Source: Planctomycetota bacterium
GTDB lineage: Bacteria; Planctomycetota; UBA11346
DNA length: 5,687 bases
Assembly: GCA_007131555.1 (NCBI GenBank)
Contig: SLQH01000019.1
Span: 1-5,687 of the forward strand
Direction of reading: 5' to 3'
A program made the translations under genes and the position numbers. Of the stretch, positions 1-5,687 are shown one piece after another. Every line of letters starts with the position of its first letter. Position 1 is the first letter of the stretch. The notes beneath the pieces were generated by a model. That model did no database searches, was not told where the DNA came from, and saw only the letters and a list, made by a program, of their open reading frames with translations.

Positions 1-1340
1 ATGCTGCATTCCTCAAGGTCCAGGGCCGGGAGGTCGGCCTGGGCGGCCTGGGCCAGTGGGCAGTCGATGATTCCTCCGCGCAGGTGACGGCCCCACACGG
101 CCCGCATCGGCACCGGGCAGTCGGCCGGCCAGTCGATGCTGATGTTGCGCAGTTGCAGGCGGTCGATGTTCTCGGCACAGATCGCCGCCTGGGCCCCACG
201 GGCCTCCGGAGTCTGGGGCGAGAATTGCAGGGCCACGGCTGTGCGGGCCCAGTCGAATTCGTTCTCAACCGTTGGATAGTGGAGGTGGATGTCGCTGAGG
301 ATCACGTCCTCGACCCGGCATTGCGGCCCGGCGGTGACCATGATACGGGCATCGCTGCGGACCGTGACGCCGCTGATGCGGACCCGGCGGATGATGCCGG
401 GTTTGAAGGGATAGCTGCTCTTGGGCCACCATGAGCAGTCGATGTGGATGGGGTTGACCAGGGCCAGATCGTTGTGGGTGTCGCAGATGATGTTGCTGAT
501 GCTGATGTCCTCGAAGGTGCCGCCGGCCATGCAGGCCAGATGCAGACCGCGCGAGGAGTCATGGATCACGCAATTGCTGAAGGCCACCTGACGGATGGTG
601 CCGATGCTCTCGTTGGCCCCCAGCTTGAGGGCGCTGCAGCGGGTCTGGAGGATGCAGTTGGTGACCACGATGCGTTCATTGACCCCGCCCAGGCTCTTGA
701 GGACGATGGCGTCATCACCGGCCACCACCCGGCAGTCGCTGACATGGCAGTCGCAGGAGTCGGTGATGTCGATGCCATCGGTGTTGGGGCCGAAGAGGTC
801 GTTGACGATCTCGATGCCCTGGATGCGGACCTGGTGGCAGCCGTGGATATGGACCGTCCAGCCGGGCGAATTGATGATCCGCACCTGCTGGAGGCGCAGA
901 TTGCGGCACTGGGCGAATTCCAGCATCGGGCTGGGGCGGGGGCCATTGCTGGTGTAGAACTCGCAATTACTGGGCGGATCCCAGAAGGCCGGGCCGTTGC
1001 CATCGATGGTGCCGCCGCCGGTGATCAGCAGGTCCTCGCAACCATCGGCCAGGAGCAGATGATGCGGTTGCAGATCCTTGTTGTGCTGGGGATTGTCATC
1101 GACCGCCACCGGGGGGTAGTCGGCGATATCGGTCGAGCCACGCAGCACCGCGCCCGGGGCCAGGTCCAGGGTCAGGCGGTGGCAGAGGCGCAGGGTGCCG
1201 GTCAGCCAGATGCCGGGCGGAATCCGCACCGTGCCACCACCGGCCGTAGCGACGGTATCGATGGCCGCCTGGATGGCAGCGGTCTGGGGCTGATCGGTAT
1301 TGGCGACGGCGCCGTGGGCGGTGATGCAGATGTGGCTCAT
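1..1340 (-). CDS. GH28 family (polygalacturonase-like) right-handed beta-helix protein, C-terminus beyond the left edge
   Basis: The minus-strand frame reads openly from ATG at 1340 to the window edge, giving 446 residues with no stop. The N-terminus (MSHICITAHGAVANTDQPQT, then AAIQAAID and a GGGTV turn) is the usual pectate-lyase-superfamily cap. Further on are GGGTIDGNG (about 108-116), NSPGWTVHIHGC (158-168), NTDGIDIT (186-193) and GDDAIVLKS (208-216), the typical GH28 motif order. Asp188, Asp209 and Asp210 match the family's acidic residues. The usual GHG motif is replaced by CSALKLG (235-241), and the RIK motif by RGLHL (264-268). This suggests an atypical specificity, or a non-hydrolytic or divergent enzyme. 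Repeated short N-C-I/V and I-x-I strands fit beta-helix coils. There is no signal peptide from this start. In-frame ATGs at 1352 and 1358 are alternatives, TGA at 1413-1415 bounds the frame, and none of the starts has a clear ribosome binding site. Family members cleave pectin-type or related glycans; the true substrate is unknown. It is not part of the lipid A operon. Confidence 0.85.
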   Translation of the reverse strand, partial: MSHICITAHGAVANTDQPQTAAIQAAIDTVATAGGGTVRIPPGIWLTGTLRLCHRLTLDLAPGAVLRGSTDIADYPPVAVDDNPQHNKDLQPHHLLLADGCEDLLITGGGTIDGNGPAFWDPPSNCEFYTSNGPRPSPMLEFAQCRNLRLQQVRIINSPGWTVHIHGCHQVRIQGIEIVNDLFGPNTDGIDITDSCDCHVSDCRVVAGDDAIVLKSLGGVNERIVVTNCILQTRCSALKLGANESIGTIRQVAFSNCVIHDSSRGLHLACMAGGTFEDISISNIICDTHNDLALVNPIHIDCSWWPKSSYPFKPGIIRRVRISGVTVRSDARIMVTAGPQCRVEDVILSDIHLHYPTVENEFDWARTAVALQFSPQTPEARGAQAAICAENIDRLQLRNISIDWPADCPVPMRAVWGRHLRGGIIDCPLAQAAQADLPALDLEECS

Positions 1341-1399
1341 GAGCGGCAGCATGGCCATCGGGGCCGGGCGGTGAAGGGCTGTTGTCCGGTCCCTGCCGG

Positions 1400-1479
1400 G
1401 ATCATGGTCCAGTCAGGCAACGTGTCCGTCTATTCCTTACAGGCTCTTAGCCGAACCAGGCTGAGGATCATGGCCAGTC
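1400..1479. repeat. Short imperfect direct repeat with an attached inverted 7-mer, at the 3' end of the transposase
   Basis: GATCATGGTCCAGTC (1400-1414) recurs as GATCATGGCCAGTC (1466-1479), with one base missing. The first copy is followed by AGGCAAC (1415-1421). The second is followed, one base later, by its exact reverse complement GTTGCCT (1481-1487). The right copy overlaps the RAYT stop codon and the left copy is in the gap before the GH28 gene. The meaning is unknown: it could be a duplication scar or chance. Confidence 0.35.
1446..1465 (-). other. Small stem-loop just after the transposase stop
   Basis: On the minus strand, CTCAGCC and GGCTAAG can pair with one C-A mismatch around the loop TGGTTC. 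This lies two bases beyond the RAYT TGA. No T-run follows, so it is a poor intrinsic terminator. The same bases also encode the residual SSAWFG tail of the transposase family, so the pairing may be incidental. Confidence 0.2.
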
Positions 1480-1929
1480 TGTTGCCTGGGCGGCTAATCC
1501 TGCCTGTACCGGATTGTGTTCAATATAGGCCTTCGCCGTGGCGAAATGTTGCCCGTCACGAATGTAGCGGTCCCAGTACTCCCGCCGCCAGAGAGGACCG
1601 GTGCGGTTACTATGCCGATTGATCAGTAAGGCTGTATGTCGTTTCCAGCTGTGCATGATGTCGGGCAGTCCGTGTCCTGGCATTGGTTCGACCAGCACAT
1701 GGACATGATTGGGCATCACCACCCAGGCCAGCAACCGGTACCGTACGTTGTCAAAGTGGAGCAGGGCATCTTGGACGAAGGCAGCGCAGACAGGATCACG
1801 TAGGACACAGGAGCCGTGGCCGGCATCAAGATAGGCCTCATATTGTCTGCGGGTGGCGGCATCATCGGCTTCAGCAAGCAGCAGTGCGACGACAGCCGTT
1901 GGTAAGGAATCTGCCAAGTGCCAGGACAC
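1468..1929 (-). CDS. REP-associated tyrosine transposase (RAYT; Y1/IS200-like), probably damaged at both ends
   Basis: The product resembles RAYT (TnpA-REP) enzymes, single-strand DNA transposases that nick and rejoin REP hairpins. From the GTG at 1929 it has 153 residues. LADSLP (5-10) is the family's N-terminal block. RYRLLAWVVMPNHVHVLVE (63-81) carries the metal-binding pair H75/H77. Next come HSWK (93-96) and REYWDRYIRD (116-125), and YIEHNPVQAGL (135-145) holds the likely nucleophile Tyr135. The GTG start is doubtful. In-frame codons upstream to 1974 still encode RGYLPHFDGSSIQQA, the usual beginning of the family, but they end at TGA (1981-1983) with no ATG/GTG/TTG between. At the 3' end, DWP is followed by TGA and then in-frame SSAWFG and TAA (1447-1449), where homologues normally read DWPWSSA. 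A REP-like palindrome abuts the 5' end. I infer a recently decaying or only partly functional copy; the catalytic core is intact. Confidence 0.75.
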   Translation of the reverse strand: MSWHLADSLPTAVVALLLAEADDAATRRQYEAYLDAGHGSCVLRDPVCAAFVQDALLHFDNVRYRLLAWVVMPNHVHVLVEPMPGHGLPDIMHSWKRHTALLINRHSNRTGPLWRREYWDRYIRDGQHFATAKAYIEHNPVQAGLAAQATDWP

Positions 1930-1983
1930 CGCTTGCTGGATGGAAGATCCATCGAAATGCGGCAGATATCCACGGGATCGTCA

Positions 1984-2011
1984 CCCCTGGGACCGCCGGT
2001 TTTCAACCGGC
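1984..2011 (-). repeat. REP-like palindrome, copy 1
   Basis: On the minus strand a perfect 7-bp stem, GCCGGTT/AACCGGC (1995-2011), encloses the loop GAA and is followed by the tail GGTCCCAGGGG. This 28-base block matches copy 2 at 27 of 28 positions but lies in the opposite orientation. It sits immediately upstream of the RAYT coding region, which is where REP elements that serve as substrates of their transposase commonly lie. Confidence 0.8.
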
Positions 2012-2122
2012 CTCTTTACCGTCTGTGTTGGAGGGGAGCCTGTTGATTGACGGGACGGCTTGATCATGTCTGGGTATGGCCAGGGGCTGTTGATGGGGTC
2101 ATGGAGGCTTGTTGTGGTACGT

Positions 2123-2150
2123 GCCGGTTGGAAACCGGCGGTCCCAGGGG
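2123..2150 (+). repeat. REP-like palindrome, copy 2
   Basis: A perfect stem GCCGGTT (2123-2129) / AACCGGC (2133-2139) encloses the loop GGA and is followed by GGTCCCAGGGG. It differs from copy 1 only in one loop base and is inverted relative to it. The 111 bases between them (2012-2122) hold no gene or further clear repeat that I can see. The pair could form a long cruciform. The element lies about 45 bases past the lpxC-fabZ stop. Confidence 0.8.
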
Positions 2151-2183
2151 GGGGCTGCGTTTTCAGCCGGTAGCCCCAGGGGT
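2151..2183 (+). repeat. Diverged REP-like hairpin, copy 3, next to the lpxC-fabZ 3' end
   Basis: GGGGCT (2151-2156) pairs perfectly with AGCCCC (2172-2177). An alternative inner stem, GGCTG/CAGCC (2153-2157 and 2164-2168), has the loop CGTTTT. The tail CCCAGGGGTG matches the tail of copy 1, but the stem sequence has diverged. It adjoins copy 2 directly and begins 13 bases beyond the lpxC-fabZ stop, so the tandem hairpins may stabilise or end the operon transcript. No T-run follows. Confidence 0.6.
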
Positions 2184-2196
2184 GGAGTCGGCGTTC

Positions 2197-3480
2197 TCAG
2201 GCCGGGACCAGGACCGAGCGGATCTCGGCTTCGGCGCAGAGCTTGTCGTCGACGTAGATCATGCCGCGGCAGGCGCTCATCTGGCGGCGCATGCGCAGGG
2301 CTTCGACAACGATGCGCAGCTGGTCGCCGGGGTAGACCGGGCGGCGGAACTTGGCCTTCTCCAGGCTCATGAAGAAGGGTATCTGGCCGGCGTTGTCGGG
2401 GTCGCACAGCAGCATCACCGCCCCGACCTGGGCCATGGCCTCGACCTGGAGGACGCCGGGCATCACTGGGTTGCCGGGGAAATGGCCTTCGAAGAAGGGT
2501 TCGTTGACGGTCACGTTCTTGAGGCCGACGATGCGCGATCCGGGATCGTATTCGAGGATCCGGTCGACCAGCAGGAAGGGGAAGCGGTGGGGCAGGCGCT
2601 CCAGGATATCGCGGATGTCAAACACCACCGGCGGACGTTCGGCCTGGATGATGCGACGGTTGATCTCCTTGACCAGGGCCATGTTCTCCTGGTGGCCGGA
2701 GCGGACGGCGACGATGTGGGCGTTGAGATGGCGGGCGCACAGGGCCAGGTCGCCGATGATGTCGAGAACCTTGTGGCGGGCCGGTTCATCGGGAAAGCGG
2801 AAGGTGTTGTCGATCAGGCGCTCGCCATCCCACACCAGGGTGTTGGTGGTGTTGGCGCCCTTGCCCAGGCCGGCGGCGCGGGCGGCGTCGACCTCCTGGA
2901 GGGTGATGAAGGTGCGGGCTGGAGCGATGTCCTGGAAGAAGCTGTCCTCGTCGATCAGGACATCAACCAGCTGCGGGGCCTTGAACACCCGGTTGTGGTC
3001 ATCCAGGGTGTAGGTGATGCGCAGGCCGTCGTGGTAGGGCAGGGCGATGATGCTGGCATCGGGGGCATCGATGGAGATCGCTTCGCTGATGGTGTAGGAC
3101 TTGCGAGCCTTGTCCTGGTCGACCAGGCCGGCTTCGCGCAGGCAACTGACGAACATGCTCGCCGAGCCGTCGAGGCCGGGCATCTCGACGGCATCCATCT
3201 CGACCACCAGGTTGTCGATACCCAGGCCGCGGGCAGCGGCCATGAAGTGTTCGGTGGTGTGGATCTCAACCGCCCCGTCGGCTAGGGCGGTGCGGCGCAT
3301 GCGCCGGCACAGGAAGTCGGGATGGGCCCGGACCTGGGGCTGGCCGGGCAGATCGACGCGCACGAACACCACGCCGGTGTCCGGTTCGGCCGGCTTGAAG
3401 ACGACATGCACCAGTTCGCCGCTGTGCAGGCCGATGCCTTCAAGGCGGCCTTCCTGGCCGATGGTCCGTTGCACGCTCAC
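2197..3480 (-). CDS. lpxC/fabZ: Bifunctional UDP-3-O-acyl-N-acetylglucosamine deacetylase / 3-hydroxyacyl-ACP dehydratase (LpxC-FabZ fusion)
   Basis: This is a cytoplasmic two-domain enzyme of 427 residues. Residues 1 to about 280 are LpxC, the zinc-dependent deacetylase that commits the cell to lipid A. IHTTEHF holds E77 and H78. RHKVLDIIGDL supplies H236 and D240. RSGHQ carries the catalytic H263. Residues about 285-427 are FabZ, which dehydrates 3-hydroxyacyl-ACP in fatty acid synthesis: LPHRFPFLLVDRI (296-308), then FEGHFPGNPVMPGVLQVEAM (330-349) with H333 and E347. All key residues of both domains are present. The start is GTG, supported by the Shine-Dalgarno GAGGAG five bases upstream and by the family's N-terminal QRTIG...GIGLHSG. 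It overlaps the lpxD stop by four bases (GTGA), so translation is probably coupled. One polypeptide carries the deacetylase, which consumes UDP-3-O-acyl-GlcNAc, and the dehydratase, which competes for the hydroxyacyl-ACP pool. lpxA, which often follows this fusion, is not next. Confidence 0.97.
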   Translation of the reverse strand: MSVQRTIGQEGRLEGIGLHSGELVHVVFKPAEPDTGVVFVRVDLPGQPQVRAHPDFLCRRMRRTALADGAVEIHTTEHFMAAARGLGIDNLVVEMDAVEMPGLDGSASMFVSCLREAGLVDQDKARKSYTISEAISIDAPDASIIALPYHDGLRITYTLDDHNRVFKAPQLVDVLIDEDSFFQDIAPARTFITLQEVDAARAAGLGKGANTTNTLVWDGERLIDNTFRFPDEPARHKVLDIIGDLALCARHLNAHIVAVRSGHQENMALVKEINRRIIQAERPPVVFDIRDILERLPHRFPFLLVDRILEYDPGSRIVGLKNVTVNEPFFEGHFPGNPVMPGVLQVEAMAQVGAVMLLCDPDNAGQIPFFMSLEKAKFRRPVYPGDQLRIVVEALRMRRQMSACRGMIYVDDKLCAEAEIRSVLVPA

Positions 3481-4523
3481 CGCTTCTCCTCGAGTCGTCG
3501 TTCCAGCTCGGCGATGCGCGCTTGGAGCTTGTCGATGGTGCGCGGCATGCGCCGCAGGGCCAGTTCCTGCTGCTGGAACTCGCGGATGTCACGGGCCGGG
3601 TTGCCGCGCACCGTGGCCTTGGCCGGGAGGTTCTTGCTGACGCCGGCCCGGCCGGCGATGACCGCGCCGTCGCCGATGCGGATGTGGCCGGTGACCGCCG
3701 CCTGGCCGAGGATCATCACCCCGTCGCCGATGGCGGTCGAACCGGCGATGCCGACCTGGCCGCAGATGATGCCGTGGGCCCCGATCTGGACATTGTGGGC
3801 GATCATTACCAGATTGTCGATCTTGGTCCCGGCCCCGATCACGGTGTGATCGAAGCGGGCCCGATCGATGGTGGTGTTGGCGCCGATCTCGACATCGTCG
3901 CCGATGTCCACCGAGCCGACCTGGGGGATCTTGCGATGGACCCCGGCCACCGAGGCGTAGCCGAAGCCGTCGGCCCCGATCACCGCCCCAGCATGGATGA
4001 TGACCGCCGTGCCCAGGCGACAGCGTTCGCGGATGGTGACCCGTGGATGCAGCAGGCAGCGTTCGCCCAGCTGGCAGTCGTTGCCGATGAAGCACTGGGC
4101 GTTGATGGTGCAGCCGGAGCCGATCACGCTGCCGGCCCGGATTACTACGTAGGGACCGATGGCCACGTCGTCGCCGATGGTGACATGGTCCTCGATGATC
4201 GCTGTCGGGTGGATCCGGCGCGGCAGGGGTCGGGGTTGTGGCCCATGCCGCTCGACGATCTCGATGAAGGCCAGGTTGGGGTCGGCGACCACGATCTGGA
4301 CCTTGTCGCAGTCATCCAAGGCTCGGCGACACAGCACGGCGCTGGCCTTGCTGTCGGTCAACAGGGCCAGATAGCGTTCGTCGGCCAGGAAGCTGACATC
4401 GCCCGGCCGGGCCTCGGTGAGCCCTGAGATGCCGGTGATCGTCGTCGTGGCATCGCCCACCACCTGACCACCGACCTCAGTAGCCAACTGACCGGCGCTG
4501 ATGTCCAGTGTGTTGGCGGTCAT
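3477..4523 (-). CDS. lpxD: UDP-3-O-(3-hydroxyacyl)glucosamine N-acyltransferase LpxD
   Basis: LpxD transfers the second 3-hydroxyacyl chain from ACP to the glucosamine nitrogen, the third step of lipid A synthesis in the cytoplasm. The 348-residue length is normal. Residues 1 to about 100 are the uridine-binding N-terminal domain (LTEARPGDVSFLADERY, 35-51). From HPTAII (105) a left-handed beta-helix of hexapeptide repeats begins (VTIGDD, VAIGPY, SVIGSG). HAGAVIGADGFGYA (177-190) is a family signature. NLVMIAHNVQIG (237-248) contains the catalytic base His243, equivalent to E. coli His239. After RGNPAR (306-311) a charged C-terminal helix (about 315-347), coiled-coil-like, ends the protein. 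The ATG start overlaps the ompH stop (ATGA), and the stop overlaps the lpxC-fabZ start. No strong ribosome binding site is visible, so translational coupling to ompH is likely. Confidence 0.97.
   Translation of the reverse strand: MTANTLDISAGQLATEVGGQVVGDATTTITGISGLTEARPGDVSFLADERYLALLTDSKASAVLCRRALDDCDKVQIVVADPNLAFIEIVERHGPQPRPLPRRIHPTAIIEDHVTIGDDVAIGPYVVIRAGSVIGSGCTINAQCFIGNDCQLGERCLLHPRVTIRERCRLGTAVIIHAGAVIGADGFGYASVAGVHRKIPQVGSVDIGDDVEIGANTTIDRARFDHTVIGAGTKIDNLVMIAHNVQIGAHGIICGQVGIAGSTAIGDGVMILGQAAVTGHIRIGDGAVIAGRAGVSKNLPAKATVRGNPARDIREFQQQELALRRMPRTIDKLQARIAELERRLEEKR
3486..3491 (-). promoter_or_regulatory. Shine-Dalgarno of lpxC-fabZ
   Basis: GAGGAG lies five bases before the GTG start, inside the last codons of lpxD. 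It supports GTG rather than a later codon as the start. Confidence 0.7.
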
Positions 4524-5167
4524 GGTGCGTCGAGCTCAATGGCGGGAGCACTTTCGGGGGCTGGCCGTCGCGGTGCACTGGCCGGGGGCTGGGCTCGTCC
4601 TTCGGGCAACGGCAGGGCCTCGTTGACATGGGCGATGAAGGCCTCGGTGATGTCCATGCCGTCGCGGACATAGAGCACGACATGGGTGGCCAGCTCGGCG
4701 CTGAACTCACGCATGCTGCCTGAGACCGGGTCTCGCGGGGAGAGCAGCAGGACCATGTCGAAGCCCTGGGCTTGGGCATAGGCGGCCAGCATCTGGCGAC
4801 CACGGATGAAACCATCGCGGAACAAGGTGGTCTCCATCTGGCCCAGGCGCTCCTGTTGGCGCTGGCTGTAGAGGCGCAGCTCCAGGCTCTTGACCTTGAT
4901 GGCGCTGTCGATTTCAGCGTATTTGTCATCGGCTTCGTCGTACAGTTCCATCTCAGAACGCAGACGGGTGATTTCGTCATTGAATCGCTTGATCTGGGCA
5001 TTGACGGTGGTGATCGCCTCGTGCAGCTGGGCAGCTTCAGGCCGGCTGTGCACCAGATGTGACTCGTTGAGCACACGGGCGATGTCGATGGTCACGATGC
5101 GTTCTTCAGCCAGGCACGCGACCCAGGAGCTGATCAGCAGACAGATGAGGGAACAGTGGCGGAACAT
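4520..5167 (-). CDS. OmpH/Skp-family periplasmic chaperone
   Basis: From ATG at 5167 the protein has 215 residues. A hydrophobic N-terminal segment (FRHCSLICLLISSWVACLA) is a likely signal peptide, cleaved near residue 20, so the product is exported. IVTIDIARVLNES (24-36) is the family's opening strand (compare the 'IAVVD...VLNES' pattern of OmpH proteins). A long charged helical stretch (about 45-120, e.g. LRLYSQRQQERLGQ) forms the tentacle-like coiled coil. FDMVLLLS is followed by a region ending in DITEAFIAHVNEALP, the typical OmpH C-terminal strand and helix. A proline-, alanine- and arginine-rich tail (about 185-215) is unusual for Skp and probably disordered. The start is fixed by AAGGAG six bases upstream; the frame also runs back to 5215, but that extension lacks such a site. 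Skp binds unfolded outer-membrane proteins for delivery to BamA, encoded just upstream (50 bases apart). Sequence identity within the family is low, so the assignment rests on architecture and context. Confidence 0.85.
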   Translation of the reverse strand: MFRHCSLICLLISSWVACLAEERIVTIDIARVLNESHLVHSRPEAAQLHEAITTVNAQIKRFNDEITRLRSEMELYDEADDKYAEIDSAIKVKSLELRLYSQRQQERLGQMETTLFRDGFIRGRQMLAAYAQAQGFDMVLLLSPRDPVSGSMREFSAELATHVVLYVRDGMDITEAFIAHVNEALPLPEGRAQPPASAPRRPAPESAPAIELDAP

Positions 5168-5173
5168 GGGGTA

Positions 5174-5179
5174 CTCCTT
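5174..5179 (-). promoter_or_regulatory. Shine-Dalgarno of the ompH-like gene
   Basis: AAGGAG precedes the ATG at 5167 by six bases. It decides that start over the further in-frame codons back to 5215, and the chosen start also puts the signal peptide at the N-terminus. Confidence 0.75.
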
Positions 5180-5217
5180 GCGTTGAACCGGATGGCGGCA
5201 GGGTATGGCGGCCATCG

Positions 5218-5687
5218 TTAGAAAACGAAACCGGCGATGCTGAAATGGGTATGGAAGCTGCTTTCGCCCTGTTCAGGATCGAGCAACCATGCGAAGTCCA
5301 GTTTGACCGGCAGGACCATGGCGGGGAAGCGCAGGCCGAAGCCGACAGCGCTGCGCAGATCACTCAGACGGACCGACTCATCCTGGCCCCACACCTGACC
5401 AAGATCGGCGAACAGCACCCCGCGGAAGCCTTCGTTGGTGCCCTGTAGCGGCACCGAGAGTTCCACTGTGCTCATCCAGCTCCAGGTGCCGCCGACCCGG
5501 GTTTCGATGCCGTTGCTGTTGATCTCCCGGGGGCCCAGGTCGCGCCGCCTGAAGCCGCGATGTTCGGGCGATGGTCCGCCGCCGAAGATGCGGTCGAAGA
5601 AGGGGATGGTGTCATCATCGCCCAGGGGCTCCAGCCATTGGTTGCGATGACTCAGGGCCAGGAAGGTCACGCCGCCGATATCGCTGG
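5218..5687 (-). CDS. bamA: Outer membrane protein assembly factor BamA (Omp85), C-terminal part; N-terminus beyond the right edge
   Basis: About 156 C-terminal residues are present, with the frame open to the window edge. They form the end of the 16-strand Omp85 barrel. EHRGFRRRDLGPRE contains the RGF motif of the L6 loop, which lies inside the barrel and is diagnostic of the family. TVELSVPLQG, RGVLFADLGQVW and SAVGFGLRFPAMVLPVKLDFAW are typical late barrel strands. The protein ends in FSIAGFVF followed by TAA: an aromatic C-terminal residue and alternating hydrophobics, i.e. a beta-signal. In the cell it folds and inserts outer-membrane beta-barrels. The POTRA domains are not in view. It is followed 50 bases on by the OmpH/Skp-type chaperone gene, the standard bamA-skp-lpxD order. 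No start call is possible here. Confidence 0.92.
   Translation of the reverse strand, partial: SDIGGVTFLALSHRNQWLEPLGDDDTIPFFDRIFGGGPSPEHRGFRRRDLGPREINSNGIETRVGGTWSWMSTVELSVPLQGTNEGFRGVLFADLGQVWGQDESVRLSDLRSAVGFGLRFPAMVLPVKLDFAWLLDPEQGESSFHTHFSIAGFVF

Noticed and set aside
1341..1467. Sigma70 promoter for the GH28 gene
   Set aside because: No -35/-10 pair with acceptable spacing stood out in this GC-rich gap.
1468..1470. TGA read as Trp or selenocysteine in the transposase
   Set aside because: Three neighbouring genes end properly at TGA and no recoding element is evident. A nonsense mutation is simpler.
444..1622. Long plus-strand open frame (392 codons)
   Set aside because: Its codons align with the minus-strand GH28 frame, and its V/D/G/A-rich composition has no family features. 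It is a high-GC antisense shadow.
1716..2006. Minus-strand TTG-initiated frame running out of REP copy 1 into the transposase region
   Set aside because: It overlaps the RAYT in another frame and shows no RAYT or other family features. Only the frame with HxH and Tyr is supported.
1984..2183. CRISPR-like repeats
   Set aside because: There are only two close copies, in opposite orientations, with no regular spacers and no cas genes.
2123..2196. Classical intrinsic terminator after lpxC-fabZ
   Set aside because: The stems are strong but no T-run follows on the minus strand. The sequences match the REP family instead, and any termination role is only possible.
2047..3285. Long plus-strand open frame opposite lpxC-fabZ (412 codons)
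   Set aside because: It is codon-aligned antisense of a certain gene, with repetitive D/V/G/A composition and no motifs. It is a shadow.
3522..4427. Long plus-strand open frame opposite lpxD (301 codons)
   Set aside because: Its periodic ADxD/VGDH pattern mirrors the hexapeptide repeats of LpxD. It is a shadow, not a repeat protein.

Overview
The window is GC-rich bacterial DNA. Every convincing gene reads on the minus strand, so transcription runs from high to low coordinates. The right two thirds is an outer-membrane / lipid A operon of a diderm bacterium, in the order bamA (3' end only), ompH/skp-like, lpxD, and a fused lpxC-fabZ. The last three genes are tightly packed. ompH ends inside the lpxD start (ATGA overlap) and lpxD ends inside the lpxC-fabZ start (GTGA overlap). 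Good Shine-Dalgarno sequences precede ompH and lpxC-fabZ. The products form one biological unit: BamA inserts outer-membrane proteins, the OmpH/Skp-type chaperone carries them across the periplasm, LpxD and LpxC perform early lipid A steps, and the FabZ domain makes unsaturated acyl-ACP from 3-hydroxyacyl-ACP.

The LpxC-FabZ fusion is best known from Bacteroidota/Chlorobi and, as I recall, also occurs in the PVC group (Planctomycetota, Lentisphaerota, Verrucomicrobiota and relatives). The high GC, a RAYT with REP elements, and a secretion-signal-free GH28 beta-helix protein make a PVC-type or similar environmental lineage my best guess. I cannot assign a phylum from this sequence alone.

At the 3' end of the operon (about 1980-2196) the expected companion gene lpxA is absent. 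In its place are three REP-like palindromic elements: one next to the transposase and two directly after the lpxC-fabZ stop. The first two are near-identical and in opposite orientations. Next comes a REP-associated tyrosine transposase (RAYT, Y1/IS200-like) with intact HxH and Tyr motifs. Its 5' end lacks a proper start, because the family N-terminus is present but runs into TGA. Its 3' end carries an apparent TGG-to-TGA change inside the family's conserved DWPWSSA ending.

The left 1.35 kb is a GH28 (polygalacturonase-like) right-handed beta-helix protein that runs off the left edge. It keeps the NTD and GDD motifs but not the usual GHG and RIK motifs.

I found no tRNA, rRNA, CRISPR array, riboswitch, or convincing sigma70 promoter or poly-T terminator. 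The most interesting area is the RAYT/REP island between the lipid A operon and the GH28 gene.
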